Assembly: GCA_028583405.1 (NCBI GenBank)
Contig: CM053256.1
Coordinates: forward strand, 8,579,710 to 8,643,709
Direction of reading: 5' to 3'
Source: Pogonophryne albipinna
Lineage: Eukaryota; Chordata; Actinopteri; Perciformes; Artedidraconidae
DNA: 64,000 nt
Part shown: piece after piece, positions 12,411-40,600 of the stretch
Layout of the letters: each line of letters starts with the position of its first letter
How positions within the stretch are numbered: position 1 is the first letter of the stretch
Notes under the pieces: model-generated
What the model was told of the DNA's origin: nothing
The model's input: only the letters and a program-made list of their open reading frames with translations
The model's database searches: none
Position numbers and translations under genes: made by a program

Positions 12411-12418
12411 GTGGAGTT
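12411..12418. repeat. Target-site duplication, right copy
   Basis: The 8 bp gtggagtt directly follow the transposon end at 12410 and match the left copy exactly. Confidence 0.75.
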
Positions 12419-12592
12419 ACTGCTAGAAAACAACATTACCCGGAGGCGGAAACAGCGAGTGCGCAGCAGTGGTGGTTAGCAACATTCTCTCTGCATCCAT
12501 GCTAGCAACCAGCACAGACTACTGTGCAGAAAAATAGGTTTTTCACCTTCATTTGAACACTGAGAAGAACTTTTCCGCTAGACAGGATATTG
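12419..12592 (+). promoter_or_regulatory. KHDC4 5' UTR / promoter-proximal region
   Basis: Only about 180 bp separate the transposon end from the KHDC4 start codon, so the core promoter and 5' UTR must either lie here or include transposon DNA. No TATA box is evident. The ATG at 12593 was chosen because its exon joins in frame to the conserved RRSKWDQP segment of exon 2. Confidence 0.4.
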
Positions 12593-19070
<6,478 letters not shown>

Positions 19071-19605
19071 AACAGGAAGAATCTAAACTCCCTCAGTGCG
19101 TTGTGCCGAGTCTTACAGGATGTTCACCCAAACAGTCTTTTTTCCTCCACTCATCACAGGGATGACTCCCTATGTGTTGGTTGCAGCATTGATTTAGTGC
19201 TTGGGTCTAAATGGGCATTCTAATGTTTTGGAGGACTGTTTGTTTAGCACATTATAGTTTGAGGATGAACACTTGCAGGAAGGACAATCCAAACTATTTT
19301 GTGGCTGTATATAGATGGTCAGCTGAGCGATATTCTGCCATAGAATGGTCCGGAAAACAATGCCAAGTGAAGTGTTGGAAAGTGTTACTTTGTTACAAAA
19401 CAATATCTAAAAGGCAATGATGTTGCACATCACTGACCACTTTTTCTTTTTATCCCTAGTACAGCTTTTTGTACTTTGTCACCACCTTTCCTTACTCCGT
19501 GTCCTGAAGTCAGTGACACCAACTCTTCCTTTTCTGGTGATTTTGTACAGATCATATTGGACTAATATGTAGTAAACCTATTTAATTTATTTCATGCTTT
19601 TATGA

Positions 19606-19626
19606 AATAAATAAACTTAATTTATT
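19606..19626. other. Convergent poly(A) signals of KHDC4 and NDUFV1
   Basis: Plus-strand AATAAA occurs at 19606-19611 and again at 19610-19615, about 540 bp after the KHDC4 stop. A minus-strand AATAAA (tttatt on the plus strand) lies at 19621-19626, about 330 bp after the NDUFV1 stop. If both are used, the two transcripts overlap tail to tail. Cleavage sites are inferred, not seen. Confidence 0.5.
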
Positions 19627-19957
19627 GCTGTGTTTGAGCTTGTCTTTCTTTGTAAGGTCTATTTTTTTCACATCATCAATACCTCCCATCTGCCAAAATC
19701 TGTCTGCTTGCCAAAATAAAAAGTGGATTAAGTGACAAACTTGCTGCAAATCACCAAAAACAGACCTTATCTTCATGAAAAACATGAACTTTAAAATGTG
19801 GAAGAACAATAATTTTAAGCAGTCCAACTTAAAATCAGTACATAAGTATTTTCATTTCTAAAACAATGTTACGAATAATGTCCACAATACTTATATTGTA
19901 TAATGCTATTATTAGGGCTATGAAGGACTGACAGTTGGAACTGACACCTGCACAGTT

Positions 19958-26089
<6,132 letters not shown>

Positions 26090-26400
26090 CCTGCAGGGGA
26101 CAAACACCTCCACCTCACCTCAGACTGATATCACTCTCCACAGTCTCCACTTCTCTTACACTCAAATTAATTTATGAAACGTTCGCGGTTAACAGAAGCT
26201 CAATGCTGGTTCAGCCTAATTAAACTAAGAGGATTAACGAACTACGTCACATCCTGTCCCATGCCTGTGCGGCAGGTGCCGATCCTTACAGTCTATGGTG
26301 CCGATCTTTCACAGGTGCGTGCATGTGGCATGTGCACACTCAAACGTGCGATTAATTGTGAGTTTCGGAGTCACAAAGAGTCGCTATAATCAAGGGACGT
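26090..26400 (-). promoter_or_regulatory. Probable NDUFV1 promoter and 5' UTR (copy 1)
   Basis: This is the region directly upstream of the NDUFV1 start codon at 26089. It is moderately GC-rich, with several CpG sites and no evident TATA box, as expected for a housekeeping gene. The assignment rests on position only. An identical copy lies at 30902-31212. Confidence 0.4.
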
Positions 26401-29400
26401 AATGCATGATGTACAGTGTTGTAAAATAGATAATTTAATGTAAAGTTTAAATGCATCAACAGTTCATAAGCAGCCATAGACTCAGCTATTGAACAACAGG
26501 CAATTTTTACATTGTAAGCAAAGCACAGGAGTTACTTCTAACTCTTTTGATGGCTCTGGGACATTGAAGTGTCCTGATAAGCAATGACAGTGAGCCAACA
26601 TGCAGGAAACAGGAACCAAAACCACTAAAGCAGCTAAATCATATTCAGTCATAGTTAATTTGATCATTCACACCTGTGCCTGTCGTACTGTGACATGTAA
26701 AAATGTCTCATGAAGTTTTATTTATTTTCAATCATCTCAGTTTCCTGTTAAAGGCAAAGATAAGTATAAGCCTTCTAATTTTAAGTGTTTAGGATTAAGG
26801 AAGTGGTACTGGGCAGTCCAAAAAAGTAATGGGTATTTTAAGGTGGTCTATAAAAAACAATGTAGACTATTCTAATTTTAAAAGGAGACTGGCATTTAAA
26901 GTGAGGTATGAAAGTCATATTTTAAAAGGAAATCTGCTTCAAAGAGTCATAATACCTTGATAACCATAATAGCTTGACAATACACTTACAATGTTAGCAA
27001 ATCACATATGTTGGAGTACAGTGCGATATTGGCCAATGAGAAACAAGAAATGTCAGAACTCTCAAGTAAATTCAAGGTATTTAAAACGTTTGCATTACAT
27101 TGTTTGCCCACCAGAGAGCACAAGTCAACTGTCACATTTCCAACTTGTCACAACTCTTAAATGACTAAAGTCAAGAGACATTTAACTAAGCCCTTAAAGG
27201 GTTGTTTTTAAAACATCAATCAATAAGAGAAACACAGAAAAGATCAAGCTTAGATATGTTTATTTATTTTCTTAACATAAACTGAAACAAATGGGAAATG
27301 AATTAATATCTATGAGAAGGTTCCACTAAAGACTGAAAGACAAAAATGTATCCCTGATAGCGGGGTCTCTATAAAGACCGGACCCCGTGTCCCTTCACCG
27401 AAGCCGAGAAAACAAACAGCTCACATAGAAACGCGCACTTCACAGCTGGCATCAGTTAACCCTCTTTCATTCACATGAAGGGAGCACCAACACCCTTCAT
27501 GAACAGGACCAACCGTCATACTGCCGTTCCAGTAGGACTGGTTCCAGTAAGGCCAGTAATTAACTGGCATTGCTATTATTTCCCGATTATTTTCTCACAA
27601 TAGGTTAAATGAATTAGGTTTTCAACCATAACATGATACAAAATGTCATTTTGAAACTACTGGCCTTACATTTACATGAAGCGTGTCAATCACCCTGCAG
27701 CACCAGACAATGTCTTCCCATTTTATATAATCACTTAGTGCATTGCTCAAGATTTCCTGAGAGTAGTTGCAGCACAAAACAAATGATATCTAAGGCAACT
27801 TTATCCCAATATATATTATATTGACTATAACTCTGTACTATTATGCAGGAGGAAGAATATTCAATGTATGCAGGTTTTAAAGAAAATTTCAATTACAATC
27901 TTAAATGGTATCGAGTGAGTTAATGGACAAGATATCGAAGGTCAGACAATCAGGCTTAAAGCTCTTAAATCTCATAGTGCAAATAAACTGGAAATAAAAA
28001 AATGATTTACTACACCACAAGGAGCAGATAGTGCACACAAGGCCAGAACAGCACAGGTTCTGACTACATGGAGAGAATTGGAAACAAAAAGACTTCCGTC
28101 GCTTAAAGCCATTAATGATTGCATTAAACCTTTCAAAAAGGCCTGAATGTACTGGTCCAGGGAAAGCATGAAGAAACTAAAACGTTTTTTTTGGTCGAAG
28201 ATAGTTTAACTCAAAGGATAATGGCCCCTTTACACACAGCGGAGGCCGATCTGTAAGAACTGCCATGTCAACATGTGATACAGTACTATACATGTTACTC
28301 AAACAACAAAATGTAAAACAGCAAAGTTATTTTGTGTTCCAGTTACATGGAAGGTTTGAACCTCTGTTCCCTTCTCTCTCCCCCGGAGGATGGAATGTGT
28401 ATTATTGCAGTACCTGACGGAGTTTAATGTGCAAAGAATGCATTCGAGGAAGATTTGCCAAAAGAAGACACGCAGCCCATAACAAAGGCGTTAAATAATA
28501 TGGAGATGTTGGTTCAAAATCTTAAGCGCAATGCATCTTCTTGTAAGACTTTATGTTCTGGGTGCCACACTTGAATTTGGTCTCACTTAAAAGTGTCAGC
28601 AGAAGAAACATAATAAATAACAATAAATAAATAAGTACAGAAAAAGGGAATGCCATCTCAATCTTCTTTTTGCCCCAACAAGGAAACCAAAGGAGTGCAT
28701 TAGAAGACTGAAATCCACGGCCTCTGGAAAAAGAAGAATAGTCTTCAACATAATCAAAAGGATCTCTTTGACCCAGACTTTGTCTCTTTTGGTCAGGCAT
28801 TTAACACAGAGCTCTACGGCTCTGACACACTCAAACATGGAAGCAAATCTTTTCTCATGGCTTTCAAAAGAGTTGGGAAGAGTCTTCTCTTTAAACCCAA
28901 CATTGGCTACAATTCACCTGTCTCCTCTCCTGTAAAGAAAACAGTTCAACTAAAAATATTTGGTTCAAACACCAAACCAAATCAAAGCATAGATTACCAA
29001 ACGAGAAAGGACAGACCGAAAATTATTGCTTACAATGTACCGAACAGTTTGATTAATTTGACTGCATTTCCACTGATTACCACCAGAGGACAGTGAGCAT
29101 ACAAACTCATGTGATCTCTAGGTGACGTGACTTCTGAATTGCACCTGAATCAATACATTTATATTGTAACTAAAATAAACATCTTTAAATATCCCTTCAT
29201 GTCGCAGCTCTTGATTTTAGTTTGCATAGTGAAAAGCATCCCAGTCACCACACGCAGCAGAGGCATGTTCAGCTAGAAAAATAGAATCAAAGTGAAACAC
29301 ATAAAGAAGCAAACAAGAAATAATATCTTAAAGACAAATAAAAATGCCAAGAGCAAGAAGAGAAACAATTAAAATATCTACGAAAACCCGTTTTCCATTT

Positions 29401-29504
29401 TTTTAATTTTAACATCATATTATTTAAGTGCTCTCTATATCGGAGCAGCAGGTCATTAGTCCAACCAGCTGAGTGAGATTTGTTTGACTGTGGATGCTTT
29501 ACCA

Positions 29505-29542
<38 letters not shown>

Positions 29543-29551
29543 TTCTTTTCC
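26401..29551. other. Orphan ZBTB7B 3'-UTR-like DNA (copy 1)
   Basis: No protein-coding gene is recognised. By alignment with copy 2, this stretch corresponds to the DNA downstream of the ZBTB7B stop codon. A minus-strand AATAAATAAA (tttatttatt on the plus strand) near 27250-27262 is a candidate 3' end for a ZBTB7B transcript. Several open frames here (for example 28522-28838) are repeated exactly in copy 2 but resemble no known protein. Their conservation reflects the duplication, not selection. Confidence 0.5.
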
Positions 29552-29619
29552 CTATTCTTCTTCTTCCGCTTCCTCTTCTCCAATTTCCTCTTCAACTTCG
29601 TCAGCCCATCGGTCGCGCT
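29552..29619 (-). pseudogene. Orphan C-terminal tail of ZBTB7B
   Basis: This repeats the last codons of ZBTB7B ([21 protein letters not shown] and stop). It is disconnected from the rest of the gene because the duplication boundary falls within that exon. No splice or start site is linked to it, so it is a non-functional remnant. Confidence 0.85.
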
Positions 29620-29623
29620 AACA
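29620..29623. other. 4-bp filler at duplication junction
   Basis: The bases aaca separate the end of copy 1 (gcgct) from the start of copy 2 (gttttt). They match neither outer flank of the duplicated unit. Filler of this kind is typical of end-joining, and is less expected from a simple collapsed or expanded assembly. Confidence 0.8.
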
Positions 29624-29797
29624 GTTTTTCCCCCGGTTTCGGGGGGCGGTGTAGAACAGGTTAGGTACACAAGACTTGGTAAACTTTTTATTTTTTTTAA
29701 TCTAAAGAAAATACAATTTGCAGTTAAAGAAAGGGCAATTGTTATACTTACTCTGAGTTATGGTTAATAAAGGTATTTTTACTTTTCATATGTTTAC

Positions 29798-29880
29798 CTC
29801 CAGTCATGCCGGCCATATAAATTGGTGAATATCCGGTCTTCATCACTCAGAGGGCCAAATGTTGTCTTTTTTGGCTTCAC
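29798..29880 (-). pseudogene. Orphan duplicate of NDUFV1 exon 2
   Basis: Exact counterpart of 24986-25068, encoding [16 protein letters not shown] and what follows, with intact acceptor and donor. It is 83 nt long, so including both copies in one transcript would break the frame. It could serve instead of, but not together with, the proximal exon 2. Confidence 0.85.
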
Positions 29881-30814
29881 CTGAGAAGGGGAAATAGATG
29901 TGATTGATAAGCTGCCATGATGGATGCATGAAAATTATAGCTGCCATCACTCAAGGGGGGCAACTACAATTATTTTAATTAGTTATCCATTCGCCAATTA
30001 TGTTTTTAAGTTAAAAAATGATTTGTTTAGTCTTTAAATGTCAGATAATTGTGAACACTGTTATAATTTCCCACAAGCCAAGGTGAGTTTTTAAAATAAT
30101 ATCCGTCTAATGGTATTCGGTTTATTATAAAAAATAAAAAAGAGAAGCATCAAATCTATTTGTCAGAGAAGCTTGTACCAACACTTTGTTGTTACTTAAT
30201 TAGTTAAATTATATCGCCTAACTATAGTATATTCCATCCATCCATCCATCTTCTCCCGCTTATCCGTGGTCGGGTCGCAGAGGGAGCAGTTCCAGCAGAG
30301 AGCCCCAAACTGTCCTTTCCCTGGCCACATCAATGTATATTGATGTATATGTATATTTTAGTTGTCAAAACATTCCTCTTAGTTCTTGTTGGGGCTCTAC
30401 AGCACTAGATCAGATTCAACTTTATTGTGTAGTTGAATTGTTTTAGTACTCGGTGCAATGACAATGTCATTGCACCGAGTACTAAAACAACTAAATGCAA
30501 TTAAATATATACCTCCCTTATACTGGTGACTAAAAACACCTATGCTTGTCATTGGTTTTCCTAACATAAAAAAACAATATGAACATATTTAAACACTAAA
30601 ACAACTAATCCAACATGGCTTCTTTAAGGATATCAGTATGTTTATCTCTGTTGGATAATATCCTTTTTTGACTAAAAACTCCTTTCAACTATTCCATGCC
30701 AGTATGTGAACGTATGCATGTAGACCAGTGTGCCGAGTTTATCAGTGTATTAAAGTGTGAGTAAGCAGTGTGTGTATTGCAGTGTGCATTATTACAGTAT
30801 GTATGCAGGCCTAC

Positions 30815-30901
30815 CTGCTGCTGAGCTGCAGTGCTGTAGGTCAGGCGCGGATTGATATTCCGCATCACAGCGCCCCACAGCATCCGCCGAGGCAGCAGCA
30901 T
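30815..30901 (-). pseudogene. Orphan duplicate of NDUFV1 exon 1
   Basis: Exact counterpart of 26003-26089 with the same ATG and presequence and an intact donor. Because its upstream DNA is also copied, it may be transcribed. Splicing directly to either exon 2 would still give normal NDUFV1. Classed as a duplicate remnant, with possible use as an alternative first exon. Confidence 0.8.
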
Positions 30902-31212
30902 CCTGCAGGGGACAAACACCTCCACCTCACCTCAGACTGATATCACTCTCCACAGTCTCCACTTCTCTTACACTCAAATTAATTTATGAAACGTTCGCGG
31001 TTAACAGAAGCTCAATGCTGGTTCAGCCTAATTAAACTAAGAGGATTAACGAACTACGTCACATCCTGTCCCATGCCTGTGCGGCAGGTGCCGATCCTTA
31101 CAGTCTATGGTGCCGATCTTTCACAGGTGCGTGCATGTGGCATGTGCACACTCAAACGTGCGATTAATTGTGAGTTTCGGAGTCACAAAGAGTCGCTATA
31201 ATCAAGGGACGT
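30902..31212 (-). promoter_or_regulatory. Duplicate NDUFV1 promoter (copy 2)
   Basis: Identical to 26090-26400. It could give NDUFV1 a second, more distal transcription start if the duplication is real. Confidence 0.35.
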
Positions 31213-34200
31213 AATGCATGATGTACAGTGTTGTAAAATAGATAATTTAATGTAAAGTTTAAATGCATCAACAGTTCATAAGCAGCCATAGACTCAGCTA
31301 TTGAACAACAGGCAATTTTTACATTGTAAGCAAAGCACAGGAGTTACTTCTAACTCTTTTGATGGCTCTGGGACATTGAAGTGTCCTGATAAGCAATGAC
31401 AGTGAGCCAACATGCAGGAAACAGGAACCAAAACCACTAAAGCAGCTAAATCATATTCAGTCATAGTTAATTTGATCATTCACACCTGTGCCTGTCGTAC
31501 TGTGACATGTAAAAATGTCTCATGAAGTTTTATTTATTTTCAATCATCTCAGTTTCCTGTTAAAGGCAAAGATAAGTATAAGCCTTCTAATTTTAAGTGT
31601 TTAGGATTAAGGAAGTGGTACTGGGCAGTCCAAAAAAGTAATGGGTATTTTAAGGTGGTCTATAAAAAACAATGTAGACTATTCTAATTTTAAAAGGAGA
31701 CTGGCATTTAAAGTGAGGTATGAAAGTCATATTTTAAAAGGAAATCTGCTTCAAAGAGTCATAATACCTTGATAACCATAATAGCTTGACAATACACTTA
31801 CAATGTTAGCAAATCACATATGTTGGAGTACAGTGCGATATTGGCCAATGAGAAACAAGAAATGTCAGAACTCTCAAGTAAATTCAAGGTATTTAAAACG
31901 TTTGCATTACATTGTTTGCCCACCAGAGAGCACAAGTCAACTGTCACATTTCCAACTTGTCACAACTCTTAAATGACTAAAGTCAAGAGACATTTAACTA
32001 AGCCCTTAAAGGGTTGTTTTTAAAACATCAATCAATAAGAGAAACACAGAAAAGATCAAGCTTAGATATGTTTATTTATTTTCTTAACATAAACTGAAAC
32101 AAATGGGAAATGAATTAATATCTATGAGAAGGTTCCACTAAAGACTGAAAGACAAAAATGTATCCCTGATAGCGGGGTCTCTATAAAGACCGGACCCCGT
32201 GTCCCTTCACCGAAGCCGAGAAAACAAACAGCTCACATAGAAACGCGCACTTCACAGCTGGCATCAGTTAACCCTCTTTCATTCACATGAAGGGAGCACC
32301 AACACCCTTCATGAACAGGACCAACCGTCATACTGCCGTTCCAGTAGGACTGGTTCCAGTAAGGCCAGTAATTAACTGGCATTGCTATTATTTCCCGATT
32401 ATTTTCTCACAATAGGTTAAATGAATTAGGTTTTCAACCATAACATGATACAAAATGTCATTTTGAAACTACTGGCCTTACATTTACATGAAGCGTGTCA
32501 ATCACCCTGCAGCACCAGACAATGTCTTCCCATTTTATATAATCACTTAGTGCATTGCTCAAGATTTCCTGAGAGTAGTTGCAGCACAAAACAAATGATA
32601 TCTAAGGCAACTTTATCCCAATATATATTATATTGACTATAACTCTGTACTATTATGCAGGAGGAAGAATATTCAATGTATGCAGGTTTTAAAGAAAATT
32701 TCAATTACAATCTTAAATGGTATCGAGTGAGTTAATGGACAAGATATCGAAGGTCAGACAATCAGGCTTAAAGCTCTTAAATCTCATAGTGCAAATAAAC
32801 TGGAAATAAAAAAATGATTTACTACACCACAAGGAGCAGATAGTGCACACAAGGCCAGAACAGCACAGGTTCTGACTACATGGAGAGAATTGGAAACAAA
32901 AAGACTTCCGTCGCTTAAAGCCATTAATGATTGCATTAAACCTTTCAAAAAGGCCTGAATGTACTGGTCCAGGGAAAGCATGAAGAAACTAAAACGTTTT
33001 TTTTGGTCGAAGATAGTTTAACTCAAAGGATAATGGCCCCTTTACACACAGCGGAGGCCGATCTGTAAGAACTGCCATGTCAACATGTGATACAGTACTA
33101 TACATGTTACTCAAACAACAAAATGTAAAACAGCAAAGTTATTTTGTGTTCCAGTTACATGGAAGGTTTGAACCTCTGTTCCCTTCTCTCTCCCCCGGAG
33201 GATGGAATGTGTATTATTGCAGTACCTGACGGAGTTTAATGTGCAAAGAATGCATTCGAGGAAGATTTGCCAAAAGAAGACACGCAGCCCATAACAAAGG
33301 CGTTAAATAATATGGAGATGTTGGTTCAAAATCTTAAGCGCAATGCATCTTCTTGTAAGACTTTATGTTCTGGGTGCCACACTTGAATTTGGTCTCACTT
33401 AAAAGTGTCAGCAGAAGAAACATAATAAATAACAATAAATAAATAAGTACAGAAAAAGGGAATGCCATCTCAATCTTCTTTTTGCCCCAACAAGGAAACC
33501 AAAGGAGTGCATTAGAAGACTGAAATCCACGGCCTCTGGAAAAAGAAGAATAGTCTTCAACATAATCAAAAGGATCTCTTTGACCCAGACTTTGTCTCTT
33601 TTGGTCAGGCATTTAACACAGAGCTCTACGGCTCTGACACACTCAAACATGGAAGCAAATCTTTTCTCATGGCTTTCAAAAGAGTTGGGAAGAGTCTTCT
33701 CTTTAAACCCAACATTGGCTACAATTCACCTGTCTCCTCTCCTGTAAAGAAAACAGTTCAACTAAAAATATTTGGTTCAAACACCAAACCAAATCAAAGC
33801 ATAGATTACCAAACGAGAAAGGACAGACCGAAAATTATTGCTTACAATGTACCGAACAGTTTGATTAATTTGACTGCATTTCCACTGATTACCACCAGAG
33901 GACAGTGAGCATACAAACTCATGTGATCTCTAGGTGACGTGACTTCTGAATTGCACCTGAATCAATACATTTATATTGTAACTAAAATAAACATCTTTAA
34001 ATATCCCTTCATGTCGCAGCTCTTGATTTTAGTTTGCATAGTGAAAAGCATCCCAGTCACCACACGCAGCAGAGGCATGTTCAGCTAGAAAAATAGAATC
34101 AAAGTGAAACACATAAAGAAGCAAACAAGAAATAATATCTTAAAGACAAATAAAAATGCCAAGAGCAAGAAGAGAAACAATTAAAATATCTACGAAAACC

Positions 34201-34316
34201 CGTTTTCCATTTTTTTAATTTTAACATCATATTATTTAAGTGCTCTCTATATCGGAGCAGCAGGTCATTAGTCCAACCAGCTGAGTGAGATTTGTTTGAC
34301 TGTGGATGCTTTACCA

Positions 34317-34354
<38 letters not shown>

Positions 34355-34363
34355 TTCTTTTCC
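31213..34363 (-). other. ZBTB7B 3' UTR and intergenic DNA (copy 2)
   Basis: This continues directly from the ZBTB7B stop codon at 34364. A CA microsatellite (34321-34351) sits just after the stop. A minus-strand AATAAATAAA near 32062-32074 is a plausible poly(A) signal, implying a 3' UTR of about 2.3 kb. No other gene was found. Confidence 0.45.
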
Positions 34364-37626
<3,263 letters not shown>

Positions 37627-37695
37627 CTTCCCCGTCCTCATGGACATGGGCACAGTCAGCTGGAGACGAGGCAGCGTGTGTCTCATGGCATCCAT
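37627..37695 (-). CDS. Candidate alternative N-terminal exon of ZBTB7B
   Basis: A minus-strand ATG at 37695 opens 23 codons (MDAMRHTLPRLQLTVPMSMR...) that end exactly at a good donor (GGGGAAG then GTAGGA). Joined to the ZBTB7B acceptor at 36157, the frame continues as Lys-Val-Ala-Met-Ser into the known start. It would therefore add 25 residues in frame. The acceptor of this exon was not located, so it could also be a non-coding 5' exon or chance. Mammalian ZBTB7B also has longer N-terminal isoforms, as I recall, but I cannot align them. Confidence 0.35.
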
Positions 37696-40600
37696 CTTTC
37701 TGCTCTTTACAACTTTTCTCCCTCCGCTTTCTTTGAAAACCACTTTTTGCTATTTCCTTCAACACATCCAAGTGTAACTTTTAAAGTTCTGATCTCTTTG
37801 ACAGAAGTCGTGGTGCAGCGTTCATCCTTGGGGATGTCTACCCCGTTAGCACAATCTGTCACTCACTCTCCTTCCTGTTGTATCAAAAGAAGGTGCATGT
37901 GACGAAGGCAGATTCAGAGATACCCCTCCCCCCAGGTCGCCTACGCGCCCCCCTCTCGCCAACAACCAACGGCTTGTTTTCCGAAACAATTTCCGATAAA
38001 CGCAATTTTAATGTAGACCGCTCCCTGTTCAGCAAGGGACCAACAGGTAGAGGGGAGACGTGTATCTAAGGTCTTGGCAGAGCTGCGGTTTGATGTAGAA
38101 TACATAACCTTCAGGCTTCAGACCACACACATTAATTGAACTGGTTTGGCAGGAAGGAAACTAGTGCATGCAACCAAGACACCTCAGAAGTACCAATATT
38201 TTAGAGACAATTCACAGAACACATCTAAAAACTAAATTCATATTGGCATAATGAGTCATCACACCCAGGAACACACATTCTGGTAGGTGCAATATGAGTT
38301 AATCCACATCGCATCATATCACAGAGAGAGAGTGCAAAAAAGTTCTTCCTTTGAGTTCTGGGCACCACTGCTCTTAAAAAAAAATAACAACGTGGCCCAA
38401 CGACTGCTATTTTAATCTAAAGCATGTTCATGAGAGCTATCACCACAGCTCGAGTGAACAAGGATGGCATGCGTTGCGGCAGCTACAGATACAGAAGAGT
38501 GAGGAAGTCATGGGGCATGGGTTTGCTTATACATACACAAAAGCAACCCTTTTGACAATAAAACACACATTTTAGTCATTATTTTTATAACAAGATGCCA
38601 AAAATGATCTGGTTCCTGATTGTTAAATGTGAGGATTATCTCTTGTGATTGGGGCATTTTCCAGTTGCAGCCCTACATAATACACAGATGCATAAAAACA
38701 AAAATTGGAAACACACCACCTAAGCCTCTGTAGGACAAAGTGTAAATGCATCCCTTGACCTTGTACCAGTACAGTTTGTCTCATTGTAAGTAGACACGAT
38801 AACAAGCCTGAATGTCACATTTTAGGATCACCAATCATTGTTTAAAAGCATCCACAGAAAAACAGGATTACTGCATATAATTATTACGTACATCAACAAT
38901 AATAGGCAAAAAGTTGCTAAAACAGAAAAATGATCTTAAACAAAGCAGTGCAGCGACAAAGCACGACACAAAAGGGTTTAAGGAGGAGCACAATGCAACG
39001 AACGTCAAATTTCCGGCGCAGGGGAGAGAAAAAAAAAAGCATCATGGGTGGTTGGTGGTTGAGCTTGTTATTTTGGGCATATTCCTTAGAACACAGGCGT
39101 CTTCGGAAAATAATAAGATTAGTAAAGAAGTTGCAATGATTCCCATCAATTTTCTGTCTGTCTGAGTCACTCTAAACTGACACATCATGAGATGTTCACA
39201 CACACACACACACAAACGGCATACTGATCATATCCCCTCTTCCTTCTGTTTCTGTTTTGTTGTTGCTAACCAAGGACATGTCGGCATGGTTTACTGAATC
39301 TTGCAAAAACACTGTAACGAATGTTTAAACAGCCCACATGCAGAGACCACTGACATATTTGTCTCTCAAACAAACTCATGTTAGTCCATATTTAACCTCC
39401 ACCATGTAAAAAACATAATTACTGTTATTGTTTTCATGTTAATTAGGGATCAGTACCTTAAAGTTAATAACTGATATAACTGTTTGCCTTTAGGTGTGTC
39501 ATGTTGGTCTTACAAAAACAAACACCTACATCAAGTATTTTATCTCTGGAAAATCTTTTTTTTTCTTTACTTTTTTTGCCTTTGCGGCTACAGATGTAAA
39601 GATATTACCCTTCCGAACAAGTGGCTCGTATCTCTTTCTTTGTTTTTTGTTCTCACCTCCCACTCTTTTGTCGACGGTGGAGGAATTCACCTCCTCTGCA
39701 GATCTACGGTTTCCTCATCCCTTGCTTTCATTACGCGCTCTCTTCCTCTGTCTTAACAAGGATTTATTTGTAACAAGATTAAAATAGATTGATAACATCT
39801 GGAGATTTTCAACCATTTGTCCTATCCAACTGTTAGGCAAAGAGTCATAAACATATAGTTACAACTATATTGTCCAACCGAACTACGTACAAATCAAAGA
39901 AGCAAGTTAATCAGAAAATCCTCTGAGGATATGTTTTTACTGAAGAGGAAATGGAAACTTAAATCCGCCATAACTGTCCACCACCAGAACTCAGTGTAAC
40001 GTCTCGAAAAAAAGAGAATTGACACAAATTTGTGTGACGGCCAGGAAAATTATAGCAGCAGGATCGACCAAACCTGCACAAAGGTTTATTCTTCTGTAAA
40101 AAAGCAAGTTATAGTATCCATCGTCTATATCATGAAGTCCCTCTGTGCACACGCAGAGTGTGACGACTGGAACTGTGAGTGTTATTTTTATGGGTCTTAT
40201 TTTCCGTTAAAGGCTGTAAGTTTTCCCAGTCCACCTCAATTATATCAGGCTCCAGAGCTAAGGGGGAAAATATGACTTTATACTATTCACAGAAAACTGT
40301 GGCTGAGAGGGAGAAGGAGAAATTATTTTATGAACTCTGATGTCAGATGTTTTCCAAAGAGCCTGTGCATGTGTGTGTTTGTGACTGTGTGTGTTTATGC
40401 TGGTAATGTGAGCACCTATGGCTGGTTGCATGTGTTGTGACGTCTTTCTAAGTACTTAAATAACCCAGTGTATGGACAATTCTTAAACTTTAACAAAGCT
40501 TTCAATTGAAGTTTAATATCAAAAAGGTAAAAGAGTGGATTTAAAAAAAGGAAGAAGTTAAAAGATTTAGCAAAGATATTTTGTGTTTTCGTGTCCAAAA

